Positions 46,771 to 57,172 of a stretch of DNA of 64,000 nucleotides are shown piece by piece. The notes beneath the pieces are model-generated. The model had not been told where the DNA came from. It worked only from the letters and a program-made list of their open reading frames with translations, and made no database searches. This stretch comes from Plotosus lineatus (lineage: Eukaryota; Chordata; Actinopteri; Siluriformes; Plotosidae). The position numbers and the translations under genes were made by a program. Position 1 is the first letter of the stretch, and the number at the start of each line of letters is the position of its first letter. Location of the stretch: the NCBI GenBank assembly GCA_024760905.1, contig CM045733.1:69513501-69577500 (forward strand), read 5' to 3'.

Positions 46771-47299
46771 CTTGGCGCTGTGCATGCCTAGTACAGTACT
46801 AATAGTAATGGGTACTTGTCAAGGGGCAGAACAGCTGAAGTCATACAGAATTGTTCTAAAGAGATAGTAATGCAAATCCACCACGGACACCCTTTAAGAA
46901 ATTGCTTACCCACTGGGATAAGAATATTTTTACAAGTGTTCCATCCATTGCTCAACAATATTTTCAGTATCAGTTAACAGTCCCTGTCTTGGTCTGCGAA
47001 GCTTGTTCATGGTTTTCTCGTCCCTTGCTGAGGTGCTGAACAGTTTGCCAAAAGATCACTGAAGCCAACCCCACATCGGTTTCTATTGGTTCCCAAATTC
47101 TGCTTTTGCTGCAGCTCTTCTGGCTGTCCTCTACTTTTCAATTCACTAAAGAGAGGTGAACATAAAAGGTTTCTTTTTTCAACTTGCAGAAGTTATGAAT
47201 TTATACAAAAATTTATTATTGCAGTGATGTTATTATCACTGGGATTTGTGGGTCAGTTTGTCAGTAAACAAATCCCGACCACACCCATGCACAGATTTT
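46771..47299. other. Intron sequence, nothing recognised
   Basis: No feature recognised. Confidence 0.4.
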
Positions 47300-47672
47300 C
47301 CCCTATCTTCTTCTTCTTCTTTTCCTTTCGGCTTTTTCCCTTTCTCAGGGGTCGCCACAGCGAATCATCTGATTCGCATGCTTGATTTGGCATAGTTTTT
47401 TTTTTTTTTTTTACATCAGATGCCCTTCCTGACACAACCCTTTATCAAGGGACAGAATCACGCTGACGGCTTTGCAGCTCCTCTTTACGAAAGTCAGCAA
47501 TGGTTCTTTTACATCAACCTCTCACCATAGACAGTGAGAGACATGGCCCGCCTTTGATAACCCAGTTTGCTGCACTGGGGGGACAGTGACAACCTTGTGG
47601 AGAGTGGGACTCAAACCCCCAACCTTAGGATCAGCGATCCAGCGCCCTTTACCACCAGGCTACCACTACACA
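47300..47672 (-). mobile_element. SINE-A with LINE-matching tail, full length
   Basis: Plus strand starts CTTCTTCTTTTCCTTTCGGC, then GGGGTCGCCACAGCGAATCA and CAGATGCCCTTCCTGACACA, body, and head to CACCAGGCTACCACTAC. The T-run at 47397-47412 lies inside the tail. The 'ctgtggcgacccct' and 'ccgaaaggaaaagaagaag' blocks match the LINE end near 36490-36535. Confidence 0.9.
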
Positions 47673-48604
47673 GATTTTCCCCTATATGGTGTTTAAAATA
47701 TCTCGGTCAGAGGTCATCCGAGCAGCGTCATAGGTTTTTTTTAAAAGCAGACAGTTCCCATGTTAAACCTTAAAATTCTTTGCCTAAAAAGTAAAATGAC
47801 ATAGATCTATAGATAATATACCCACACTTAATGTATAAATTTTATATTTTCCTTTGCCTTTGCCCTTAAGTGTCTTTTTGAAAGGTCAGACTCAAGATCA
47901 CATTAGTTGGACTGATAATAACTTCAAAACCAGTGTTAATAGACATGCCGTTACCATGGAGAATTAATAGCAAACCGTTTCACAAATGTACGGATTAACT
48001 TTGACTTTGAGGGATTTTAAAGGTCAAAATCAAGGTTATGGGATTTTAAATAGTCATAATGTCAGAAGGATTGTGGATTGACATGCTTTTGCCATGAAAC
48101 ACGAATAGGGAAACTATATAACGACTCACATATTGTAAGATGAGCACATGGGTAATTAAAACCAGCACACATATAGTAAGTATATGCACATTATCCATGC
48201 TGCCTGTCAGATATACCCTGCACCGTACGAGTGCCCCTCTAGTTCTGTTATGAATTTACAACATAAACTATAGGCACAGTGTCTATTTTAAAGACATTCA
48301 ACTATGGCAAAAATAGCAATATGCCAAACATCAGATTTACCCTGACCCCAAGAGTGCTACGCTCAGCAACTCTGAATCAATTTCTTGGAAGGACGAGAAT
48401 GGGAATGAGAATAAACATGGTATAGCAGGATCCTTTCACAGACTATCCAAGTTAGGTCAAGAAGTGATGATAATATTACAAATGGTGATCAGCAAGAAGG
48501 ACTCATAGAAATACTCCACTAGGTCTGAAGGAAACTAAACAGACAGAACACAAAAACTTATAAATAGTAAATACTTTTAAAAGCATTGCTTTTTTGCAAA
48601 ATTA
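47673..48604. other. Intron sequence, nothing recognised
   Basis: No transposon end, SINE or exon recognised. Confidence 0.4.
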
Positions 48605-48950
48605 TTGCCACCACGGTGGTGTAGGGGTTAGCACAACCACAGAAGGATGGCCATGGGTTCGAGGCCTGGGTGCATCAAGTGCATTTTTGCGTGGAGTTTG
48701 CTTGTTCTCTTCGTGCTTGTGTGGGTTTCTTCCAGGTCCTCAATTTTCCAACGGTCCAAGAACAATGCACATTAGACTAAGTGACTGTTCCAAATTGACC
48801 CCAGCTGTGGATGTGAATATCTGTGTGTGTTTGGCCTGCAATGGTCAGGAAAGCTGTTTGGGGTGAACCTTACCTTCACCCAGTGTCAGCTGAGATAGGC
48901 TCCAGCCACCCTCAAGAGTGATCACACTGGCAGTGTGATAGAAATCGAAT
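48605..48950 (+). mobile_element. SINE-B with L2-like tail, diverged
   Basis: Head CCACGGTGGTGTAGGGGTTA, box B-like GGGTTCGAGGCC, body TGGAGTTTGCTTGTTCTCTT, tail CAGCTGAGATAGGCTCCAGC. Confidence 0.75.
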
Positions 48951-49206
48951 GATGCAGTTGTCACTTTATATTGGCAGAATGTTTTCAAATTTGTCATGGA
49001 CAGTCGCGGCATCGCATTTTGGTCACCTGTTTCATGAATGCATTGCAAGAAAAAATTAATCTATGTTTGAAATTTCCACAAATGTTACAAAATGAGGCTC
49101 TGATGTAGAGCAGTCTTGAACTCTTCCCAAACAGTCAGCACATGTAGTGAGAGCACCACAAAGTTGTCATTTCGTTTGCAAATGTTTTTTTTTTTTGAAG
49201 GAAAAG
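48951..49206. other. Intron sequence, nothing recognised
   Basis: No feature recognised. Confidence 0.4.
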
Positions 49207-49365
49207 CAGTGGTGGATTAATGTGATGTGATGGATTACTAATCTGAAGGTCAGCAGTTCAATCTCCACTATCACCACTGCTGGGCCCTTGAGCAAGGCCC
49301 TTAACCCTCAATTTCTCAAGTTGTATAAGTGTGTCTGCCACATGCTTAAGTGACAATTTGGAGAC
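49207..49365 (+). mobile_element. SINE-E
   Basis: GCAGTGGTGGATTAATGTGA, box B-like CAGTTCAATCTCC, CTGGGCCCTTGAGCAAGGCC, and the end GTGTGTCTGCCACATGCTTA, a pattern common in fish tRNA-derived SINEs. Confidence 0.7.
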
Positions 49366-49469
49366 TTCCAAGTAAAAAGTTAGAGATGTGCTGGCATCTG
49401 CCATATTGCATGCTTTTTGTCATCATTCATATTTTATTTGCATTTTGTTCACGCGAGTAACACGTGAAG

Positions 49470-49730
49470 GTGGCATGATGGCGTACTGGTTTGCATGACC
49501 GCCTCACAGCAAGAATGCCTGGGTTCGATTCCCAGCTCGGGTGTTTCTGTGTGGTGTTTGCATGTTCTCCCTGTGCTCGAGTGGGTTGTGTGAATGTTGT
49601 CCTTGCGATTCCCTGGTGAGCTGTCCAGGGTGTAACCTGCCGTCATCCTGAGTCGGCTAAGATGGGCGCCAGCCTCCTCGTGAGCTGAATTAGGATTAAG
49701 TGGTTTAGAAAATGAATGAATGAATCAGAC
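49470..49730 (+). mobile_element. SINE-B with L2-like tail, internal deletion
   Basis: Head GGTGGCATGATGGCGTACTG, box B GGGTTCGATTCCC, then GTTTGCATGTTCTCCCTGTG joined directly to a shortened body and the tail ending 'gaaaatgaatgaatgaatca'. Confidence 0.8.
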
Positions 49731-49854
49731 ATGACTAAAAGGTGAATGGTTTTGAGCACTAGATGAAAATAAGTCACAAATTGTCACATGACATTTGCGT
49801 GATTATACATATTTCAGCCACAAAATATTCTCATGCATGTGGAGACACAAAACA

Positions 49855-50103
49855 TTTATTCATTCATTCATTTTCTGTAACTGCTTAATCCTAATTAGGG
49901 TCACGGGGAGGCTAGCGCCCATCCCAGCCGACTCCAGGCGAGGGCAGAGTACACCCTGGAGGGCTCGCCAAGGCCATCGCAGGGCAAAAACACGCTGACG
50001 GTTATGCAGCCTACTCTTGTTGAAATGGCTCCTTTACATGCCTCTCGCCATAGACAGTGAGAGACATGGCCGGCCTTTGATAACCCAGTTAGCGCCACTA
50101 GGG
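49855..50103 (-). mobile_element. SINE-A with L2-like tail, head missing
   Basis: Plus strand starts TTATTCATTCATTCATTTTC and stops in the body after GGTTATC-equivalent sequence and AGCGCCACTAGGGTGAC. Confidence 0.8.
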
Positions 50104-50957
50104 TGACACAAAACATCTTGATGCGAATTTCAAAATTCTATGAGCTTGTCAGTGAACGTTCCCATGGATACAGAGATAGCACAAGGCTTCTTGAACCATC
50201 TGCCAAGGTTAGAAACACTTGAATGATCTTGGCTTGCTCCTCTATTCAGAATAATCATATAAAGTCGTATCGTGTGTATAGAGATGAATTTGTGTCTTTT
50301 AAAATAGAGGAATTTGTTGCCAACCACAACATAATCATGAAATGAAAGCCAAAGATAGACATATTTTATTCACCTACTTTTCATGTAATAAGTACATCAA
50401 CGCTGTCCTTTTGTGTAAGCCATGTGTGAAATGCAGCTGCTCATAAGACTGTCTCAGTGTGTCTGCTACTGAATATATTCGCTCAAGCAATGTCTCGTAG
50501 CTTCTTTCCACTCCGCCATGCAACAGAAAAAAACCCTCACACAAACTATTGGCAGACTATTCACTGTTTAATTGGTTGTGCTGTATTGATATTACTTCAT
50601 ACTCAGAAACGGATTCTTTAAAAAAAAAAAAAAACTAAAATTAGAAAGGAGTGACACCGTGTTAGGGGTTTTTGTGTGTAAGTGCCTGAGTTTGTGGGTG
50701 TGTATGAGTGAGAGGAAATGGGGATTGTGGATGGGGTGTTGACAAAGAGAAAAGCTGTGATATTTTCCTGGGTCCCACAGCATAAGCTCTTATAGTCTTT
50801 CACTAAAGAAAAGCCTGAGGCAGGAACATCTGTATGTTGGTCTACTCCCTTCAGAGAAATGAACCTTTAGGATAGTAATGTTAAGAAATACGGCTCTTTC
50901 AATGTAGTCATAGATGAAAAAACAACAACAAAAAACCCTCAAAATGTATTTTGTTAG
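50104..50957. other. Intron sequence, nothing recognised
   Basis: Poly-A at about 50620-50634; otherwise no feature recognised. Confidence 0.4.
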
Positions 50958-51321
50958 GACAACACTGTGACGTAGTGGTTAGCATGTCCCCCTCACAGCA
51001 CGGAGGCCTGGGTTCGATTCCCAGCTTGGGCATCTCTGTGTGGAGTTTGCATGTTCTTCCCATACTTGCATGGGTTTCCTCGAAGTACGCCAATTTCATC
51101 TCACAGTCCAAAAACATGCGCAGTAGGATCATTGGATGTTCCAAATCTCCCTTATACATGAGAGTGTGTGAATGGTTGTCTGAGTGTTGGCCTGTGATGG
51201 CCGTGGAGAGCTGTTAAGGGTGTACCCTGCCCTTGGCCTGAGTTGGCTGAGATGGGTGATAGCCTCCCTGTGACCTTAATTAGGATGAAGCGGCATAGAA
51301 AATGAATGAATGAATGAAAGA

Positions 51322-51325
<4 letters not shown>
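50958..51325 (+). mobile_element. SINE-B with L2-like tail, full length
   Basis: Head AACACTGTGACGTAGTGGTT, box B GGGTTCGATTCCC, body GTGTGGAGTTTGCATGTTCT, tail GAGTTGGCTGAGATGGGTGA ending 'gaaaatgaatgaatgaatga'. It is the most complete plus-strand copy and abuts (TA)n. Confidence 0.85.

Positions 51326-51327
<2 letters not shown>

Positions 51328-51384
<57 letters not shown>
51328..51384. repeat. (TA)n microsatellite
   Basis: A pure TA run at the 3' end of the SINE. Confidence 0.9.
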
Positions 51385-51389
<5 letters not shown>

Positions 51390-51655
51390 CTTATACAGCA
51401 GTAGGTAGTGGTGTGTCCATGTACAGTGTGTACAGTGTCCACAACATACAGTATCAGCAGAAAGTCAGTACAACAGTTCTATTCTGATTCTTTCTAAATA
51501 TTCATGCAGTGATTTTATTAATGTATATTTATAATCATGTCTGACTTTAACTAAATTGATCTATTTTGAAGAATTTCTAACCCTTTCTATCATTTTACAA
51601 TTACTGTTCTTGTTTTTGATCAGCATGAAGCCTCCAGATGGATTACAACACATTA

Positions 51656-51701
51656 ATCTCTCTCTCTCTCTCTCTCTCTCTCGCTCTCACACGCACACAC
51701 A

Positions 51702-51748
<47 letters not shown>
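51656..51748. repeat. (TC)n then (CA)n compound microsatellite
   Basis: TC at 51656-51687 followed by CA to 51748 with single-base interruptions. Confidence 0.95.
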
Positions 51749-51751
<3 letters not shown>

Positions 51752-52140
51752 CTCTCACTCAGTCTAGAATAATGATATATTTTAATTATTAAGGTGTTAA
51801 ATGCTCCATTGAAAACACTTTGTTAACTGCTTTATTTGATTCTGTTTGATTATTTTTTAAGTACAGATTAATATGTTTCTCTATATAATAAAAAATGTTA
51901 AGATGTGTTATAAAGTTTTTGGTTAAATCGCTCTGTCTTCTTTTTTTTTTAATTGATCTTAATTGCTATTATGTTTCATATGTCTGCACCTCAATCTGCT
52001 TTCAATTTTTATTCTATTTTATTTCTATGGTCAATCTGCTTCTCTTACTCATTTCCTGTCATCGTTTGCTACAATCCTTTAATTGCTACACCTAAACCTG
52101 TTCACTTGTTATTTTATGCTTCTGTCATTTTCTCTTTCTG

Positions 52141-52150
52141 TCTGTCTGTC

Positions 52151-52185
<35 letters not shown>

Positions 52186-52189
52186 GTAG
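52141..52189 (+). promoter_or_regulatory. nrg2: Exon 2 splice acceptor formed by a (TC)n microsatellite
   Basis: The 3' splice site of intron 1 consists of a TCTG/TC repeat running without a break into TCTGTAG. The polypyrimidine tract of the acceptor is therefore itself a simple repeat that can change in length. Confidence 0.8.
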
Positions 52190-52352
52190 CCTTAGCCCCG
52201 AAGGTGAAGCCCATGCGTTCTCAGTGGGTGTGGGAGGGTGAGCGTGTGACCCTAAAGTGTGAGGTGCAGGGTAACCCAAACCCAGCTATTCAATGGCTCA
52301 AAGATGGAAGTGAACTTCGCAAGAGCAAAGATGTCAAAATCAAAACTAACAG
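52190..52352 (+). CDS. nrg2: Neuregulin 2, exon 2 (first half of Ig-like C2 domain)
   Basis: This 163-bp exon completes codon 138 (Ala) and encodes to the first two bases of codon 192. It begins ALAPKVKPMRSQ, comparable with the NRG2 join after 'DC', and holds the first Ig half: conserved C161 in VTLKCEVQG, the core tryptophan W173 in AIQWLKDG, and a basic stretch (RKSKDVKIK) of the kind associated with heparan sulfate binding in neuregulin Ig domains. It is bounded by TAG/ and /GTAAGA and starts in phase 1, matching exon 1. It ends in phase 2, matching exon 3. Confidence 0.93.
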
Positions 52353-52418
52353 GTAAGACATTGCAGCACAAATGATGCACACATACAGAATCACTTGGCC
52401 ACTTAGGCACTGATGCGT

Positions 52419-52421
<3 letters not shown>

Positions 52422-52453
<32 letters not shown>
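52422..52453. repeat. (CA)n microsatellite
   Basis: A pure CA run 70 bp after the exon 2 donor. Confidence 0.9.
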
Positions 52454-52457
<4 letters not shown>

Positions 52458-52672
52458 CATTCCGAGCTATTCTTAGCATCACATGCATTAAAAATACATT
52501 TTATCAACTCCTTCAGTAGATTGGCCCAGTTTGTAAATATAGATATTCAGTATTCAGGGGAGTGGAGCACACTCAGGTCTGCTGGTATAGTTTTTTGCTC
52601 AACCCACAAAAAATTAACATAGAAATGTACTGGGATGCTCATGCAGTAATGGTAGATTCCTGACAGAATTGT

Positions 52673-52673
<1 letters not shown>

Positions 52674-52750
<77 letters not shown>
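52674..52750. repeat. (TA)n left of the palindrome
   Basis: About 76 bp of TA ending 7 bp before the left arm of the palindrome. Confidence 0.95.
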
Positions 52751-52755
<5 letters not shown>

Positions 52756-52787
52756 TAGGACAAAGGCTTTCTATTGAAACTCCATTT

Positions 52788-52842
52788 ATCACTACAGATC
52801 TGTTTCGAGGGGTGGTGAAACCATCCCCTCTCTTCAGGTGAT
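52788..52842 (-). ncRNA. Type I hammerhead ribozyme, minus strand
   Basis: Mirror image of the copy at 52862-52916 with the same core bases, predicted to cut after the A at 52793 (minus strand). It would only be active in antisense transcripts. Confidence 0.8.
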
Positions 52843-52861
52843 TACAGGTGATTCTTCTGTA

Positions 52862-52916
52862 ATCACCTGAAGAGAGGGGATGGTTTCACCACCCCTCGAA
52901 ACAGATCTGTAGTGAT
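52862..52916 (+). ncRNA. Type I hammerhead ribozyme, nrg2 sense strand
   Basis: All invariant hammerhead positions are present in order. Helix I is ATCAC (52862-52866) pairing with GTGAT (52912-52916). The core CUGAAGA is at 52867-52873. Helix II pairs 52874-52879 with 52892-52897, then after a bulged A continues 52881-52884 with 52888-52891, closed by a UUC loop. GAAA is at 52898-52901. Helix III is ACAG/CTGT (52901-52904 with 52907-52910) with a 2-nt loop. The cleavage position is after A52911 (GUA). Very short helix III is characteristic of hammerheads in Penelope-like retroelements. Activity is untested, and the second arm of the palindrome could sequester it in a long hairpin. Confidence 0.85.
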
Positions 52917-53015
52917 AAATGGAGTTTCAATAGAAAGCCTTTGTCCTGTCCTTTTGTTTATTTGCTCTACCAAAAAGTATTGAGCACTCTCCTACGGAAG
53001 GATCTACTCAGAAAA

Positions 53016-53017
53016 TC

Positions 53018-53092
<75 letters not shown>
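53016..53092. repeat. (TA)n then (GA)n right of the palindrome
   Basis: TA at about 53019-53075 followed by a short GA run. Confidence 0.95.
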
Positions 53093-53640
53093 TAGACAGA
53101 CATCAACCTCCCACCTCCCTGTGACCCCAGTAGAATTTATCAGCATGTCAAATTATTATATCTATTTACAATATGTAATTTTATATTCATGTACCATGTG
53201 GTGAAAATCTATAAATACCTTTCCTTTTCTTCACTGGGCGAAGCCATGATATTAAGGATCATACAGGATTCAGAGAGGATAGTCTGGTTACTGCTCCTGT
53301 GTGTAATATTTGGAAGTATATGTATTAGGTACCTCCGAAATCTGCCTGTCAGAGAGCGGCGCCCCTGCCCTAGAGGAGCCTCGGCGGGTGGGGTTTACAC
53401 CCCCGCCCTCTTAAAAACACCAGAAAAACACACAGGACACTCTAGACACTGGAGTCCGTTCTGGGGGAGTAACCCCGACGCCTGCCTCAGGCGGGTCATA
53501 TGAGGGGGGTGGGGCAAAGCCTCTGGGACCCCCACTCCATGATGGGGGTGAAATCCTGGAGCAACCAGGTCGGGCGTGATAGGGTGAGTGACGCGGGCGG
53601 TGCAAAGGTGTAGGACACCAGCGGCTTTCGGTCGCCTCGG

Positions 53641-54756
53641 TTGAATCTGAGGCGGTCATTCCGGGTCAGCGCATGGAATGTGACTTCCCTGCGGGATGAC
53701 TGTCACCTGCCTCTGGTATCAAGGGAGCTTTGTCTGCTTGGTGTCGGCATTGCGGCCCTCTCTGAGATGCGGAGGCCTGGCTTTGGCGAGACAAGTGTCG
53801 GTGGGTACACCTACTATTGGTCTGGCCGGGCCAATGGTTTTCATACTCAGGAAGTGGCCATCGCCAACGCTGATCAATTGGCTACCTTGGTATCGGAGGT
53901 GGTCCCGGTCAACAAGCGTATTATGCAACTGAGGGTGACTCACACAGTGGGGACGCTCTCTATCGTTGCAGTGTACGCTTCGACTGGGCTGAGAGATCGA
54001 TCTATGAAGGAAATCTTCTATGACCAGCTCAACTTGGTGGTGTCAGGGGTTCCGGGAAGCGACACCCTGATCATACTGGGGGACTTCAATGCGACCACTG
54101 GCACTAACTGGGATGGCTACAAAGCATGTGTCCGTCCTCACGGCTCTGGACGCCGCGATGAAAGCGCCTTAATGCTTCTTGACTTCGCAAAAAGTCGGGG
54201 CTTAAGGATTGCTGTCTTGTGGTTCCAGAGATCGGATCCACGATGCTGGACTTGGTACTCCAATTACGGTGTCACTAGGAAGGAGATCGACCATGTTCTC
54301 GTAGGTAGTCACTGGCGGCTGGTCCAGAACTACCATGTCTTCAGAAGTTCCCAGCTCTTCTCGGGAGACCACGCGCTTCTGGTGGCGACTCTGAAGATCT
54401 GCTTCAGGCGCTTTGAGAAAGCCCCGGCTGGTCAAATGCGACTTGACCTAAGCTGACTCGGGGACCCTGATGTGGCTTCGAAGTTCGCTAGTAGGCTTGG
54501 GAAATCCCTGGAGGATCTGGACGCGGGTGCAGGCACGGAGGCTCTCTGGGCTGGTTTCAGAGACCGCATCCTGGAGGTGTCTCGTGGCTGTATACCGGGG
54601 TCACCCAGACGACCGGGAATGGCCATCTCCTCTGAGACCATCAACGTCATCGAAAGAGCAAGACAGGCTCGAGTCGACGGCAGAGCTGGACTGGCCAAGG
54701 ACCTGAAGAGCAAAGCCGTCAAGAGATCGGGAGGCTGTGGTGCGCGATCTATGTGA
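53641..54756 (+). pseudogene. LINE AP-like endonuclease domain, one nonsense codon
   Basis: The endonuclease motifs occur in order: SAWNVTSL (N13), ALSEMR (E42), ILGDFNA (146-151), EIDHVL (215-220) and the final SGDH (241-244), so the catalytic set looks intact. A TGA at 54454-54456 breaks the frame; sequence continues in the same frame (LGDPDVASKFASRLGKSLED...) to 54756, where a frameshift near 54720 has already moved the coding sequence. A CGA-to-TGA change by CpG decay would explain the nonsense codon. Confidence 0.85.
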
Positions 54757-55179
54757 GACGGTCAAGGGCCACTTGAATTCGAGTGACTCTCGCCCGACTT
54801 ACAGGGCGTTGCGGAGCCTCCGTTCCTCTCGGTCCACATCGTGATGCCAGACGGTGAAAGCTGCAGACGGTTAATATTGTGCCGACCCTCCCACCCGGAG
54901 CCTGGCCGTCGGGGATGCTGAAACTCTTGTTGCTGACCCTCTCCCAGGCTGTGACCCGCCAACTCTTGAGGAAACTCGGAGGGCGGTGTGACGCTTGGCG
55001 TATGGCAAATCTGTGGGAGTTTGTGGTATCCACGTGGAAATGCTTTAGGCGGGAGGTGAGGCCGTCCTCAGGTGGCTGTTCGTTCTCGTGTGCTCTGTGT
55101 GGAGCACTGGTGTCTTCCCAACTGACTGGAAATGGGGCATCGTTGTCCCAATCTGGAAGAGGAAGGGTGATACCCGAGA

Positions 55180-55968
55180 ATGCAACAGTTACCGGGTGTT
55201 ACTCTCCTCTCAGTTCCGGGCAAGGTCTTCGCATGGATTCTACTGGACAGGATCCGACAGCAGCTTCTAGCGCACCAGCGCCCTGAACAGTCCGGGTTTA
55301 CACCGAAGAGGTCTACCGTTGACCGCATCCTGGGGCTCTGCGTCCTGTCTGAGCGCTTGCGGGAGTTTGATCGGGGGTTCCTTGCCGCCTATATAGACTT
55401 TCGCAAGGTGTTCGACTCGGTGGATAGGGAGGCCCTCTGGGGCATACGTCATCTACATGGGATCCTGTCAGCTTTGATCCGGCTGATATCGTCACTGTAT
55501 TCTGGGACAGAGAGTGCTGTGAGGTGTGGGGGCTCCACCTCTGACTTCTTTTCGGTCGAGACCGGAGTGAGGCAGGGGTGTGTTCTGGCCCCCACTCTCT
55601 TCAGTACTGCAATGGACTGGATCGTGGCGGTGGTATCAGGTGAATCGGCCTGCGGTGTGTCGTTCGGTGAGGTTCGGATTACTGATCTGGACTTTGCCGA
55701 TGACGCATTGATCTTCGCGGAGACGGTGGATGTCCTGATGGAGACTCTCTGTTCACTGGGTGAGGAGGCGAAACCTCTTGGTTTGCGAGTGTCCTGGATC
55801 AAAACCAAGATCCAGGCTCTTGGCGACCTCTTGGATGCTGCTGTTGACTCAATCGTTGTGGGTCGTGAAAGAATAGAGATTGTGGAGTCTTTCACTTACC
55901 TTGGCAGTGTGGTCCATCGTTCCACTGATTGCAGGGTTGAGATCGATCGTCAACTTGGCCTAGCCTAG
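55180..55968 (+). pseudogene. LINE reverse transcriptase domain
   Basis: RT blocks in order: AYIDFRKVFDSVDREALW (about 70-87), GVRQGCVLAPTLFSTAMDW (129-147), the catalytic box DFADDALIF (171-179), and the downstream GLRVSWIKTKIQ and SFTYLGSVV segments. Upstream RT sequence (IWKRKGDTRECNSY) is in another frame, giving a frameshift near 55190. A TAG at 55966-55968 ends the frame before the C-terminal part. Confidence 0.85.
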
Positions 55969-56212
55969 GGTGCGATGAACTCGTTGGACAGGACCGTGTG
56001 GCGGTCGAGGTATCGGAGCAGGCGGATGAAAGCCCGAGTCTTTCACTTCCTTGTGATCCTTGTCTTGCTCTACTCGAACAAGACTGGACTCCTTCGTTAC
56101 GACTTCCCTTCGCCGCATCTTCGGATACCGCTGGTGGGACTTTGTTACCAACCGGAAGGTGCTCGGGGATGCGGGGATGGTAAGAGTAATCTGCTTGATC
56201 CGCGGCCGATAG

Positions 56213-56467
56213 TTGCGCTACTATGGGCACTTGGCGCGTTTCCCGCCTTCGGACCCAGCACACCGGATCCTGTCCGTTTGGGATCCTAGGGGCTGGAGCC
56301 GATCGCGGGGACGGCCGCGTGCGACGTGGTTGTTGCAGCTGAGGGCTGCCCTACCGGGGGGTATGGGCCCTACGCAGGCCTGGTCGATTGCCAGGAGACG
56401 GCTGGATGAGTGGAGGCGGCTGGTGGATGCAGCCAAGTGCCGTCCCGGCGCATGCCATCATACCTGA
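56213..56467 (+). pseudogene. LINE C-terminal region
   Basis: Frame reading RYYGHLARFPPSDPAHRI and SRGRPRATW resembles the region that follows the RT in many LINEs (W/YxGH and RGRPR blocks). It is displaced from the RT frame by stops and shifts. Confidence 0.75.
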
Positions 56468-56509
56468 CCTGATATGTATTAGACAGGATGCAGTTGGAAC
56501 AGCCATGCT

Positions 56510-56539
56510 GACACACACACACACACACACACACACACT
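56510..56539. repeat. (AC)n microsatellite
   Basis: A pure AC run shortly after the LINE. Confidence 0.9.
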
Positions 56540-56819
56540 GATGAAGTGAGACTGGACTGGAATCAGCGTATATATCAGTGTAGTAGTACAAAGCACTAGA
56601 GAGTTATTCTGTGGATGGACCAATAAAATGTGAATGCTCAAAGCAGTCATTCATTTGTAGAGTCACAGCAAAGTGAATTGTTGAAAAAGAGTTCCATTAA
56701 AAAGATCCTCAAAACATTAGTGAAAGGATTCATGATTGGTCTGACTGTAATACGGAAACATAAAAACCATAATGAACATCAGTGCAGGGCAAAAGCTGAT
56801 CACATAAATAGAATTTCCT

Positions 56820-57172
56820 CACTCACTGACTTGCTCACTCACTCATTTGCCAAACTACTTACTCCTACTATAGTCATGGGGAGACTATAGCCTATCTCAG
56901 CCAAGCAGTACACCCTGAACAGTTCATAAGACTATCACAGGGCCAACACAATCGTTAACACTCACGCCTATGGGCAATTTGTCTTGAAACAGGCAATTAG
57001 CCTTTTGTACATGGATTTGGACTGTGGGAGGAAAGCCGGGTACCTGGACGATACCCACAGAGACACGTGGAGAACATGCAAACCCCACACAGAAATGCCT
57101 GAGCCCAGGACTTAAACCGAGACCTTCTTGTTGTAAGATTGACGTGCTAAATAGTACACCACAATGCCACCC
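56820..57172 (-). mobile_element. SINE-B with L2-like tail, full length, diverged
   Basis: Plus strand tail near GACTATAGCCTATCTCAGCC, body with GTGGAGAACATGCAAACCCC, head ending CACCACAATGCCACCC. Confidence 0.8.

Larger units (their letters stand above)
762..52189 (+). other. nrg2: nrg2 intron 1 (51.4 kb)
   Basis: The intron opens with GTAAGT and closes with a pyrimidine tract and TAG at 52187-52189. I find no other host coding exon on either strand; every longer reading frame inside it is a microsatellite, a SINE or a transposon gene fragment. A very long first intron is expected for neuregulin genes. Confidence 0.85.
52757..52947. repeat. Perfect palindrome, 90-bp arms
   Basis: Arms 52757-52846 and 52858-52947 are exact reverse complements over all 90 positions, checked base by base, with an 11-bp spacer (GGTGATTCTTC). 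Each arm carries one hammerhead ribozyme on opposite strands. (TA)n tracts lie on both sides. The identity of the arms implies recent origin, gene conversion or maintenance. A Penelope-like element source is inferred from the ribozyme. Confidence 0.95.
53329..56471 (+). mobile_element. Near full-length LINE (3.14 kb) with 11-bp target duplication
   Basis: ATATGTATTAG flanks the unit exactly at 53318-53328 and 56472-56482, defining a 3,143-bp element. It has a GC-rich 5' region (53329-53640), then an AP-type endonuclease, a reverse transcriptase and a C-terminal region, and ends ...CATACCTGACCTG without a poly-A tail. It is far more GC- and CpG-rich than its surroundings. One nonsense codon in the endonuclease frame, another after the RT, and several frameshifts make it inactive. 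Length and single-ORF layout would suit an RTE-like clade, but I do not assign one. Confidence 0.85.

Noticed and set aside
50958..51030. tRNA genes
   Set aside because: Sequences with box A and box B appear at many SINE heads, but none folds into a complete tRNA with an intact acceptor stem; they are SINE promoters.
52674..53092. CRISPR-like or regularly spaced repeats
   Set aside because: The repeats are simple TA/GA microsatellites around one palindrome, with no spacer pattern, in a vertebrate genome.
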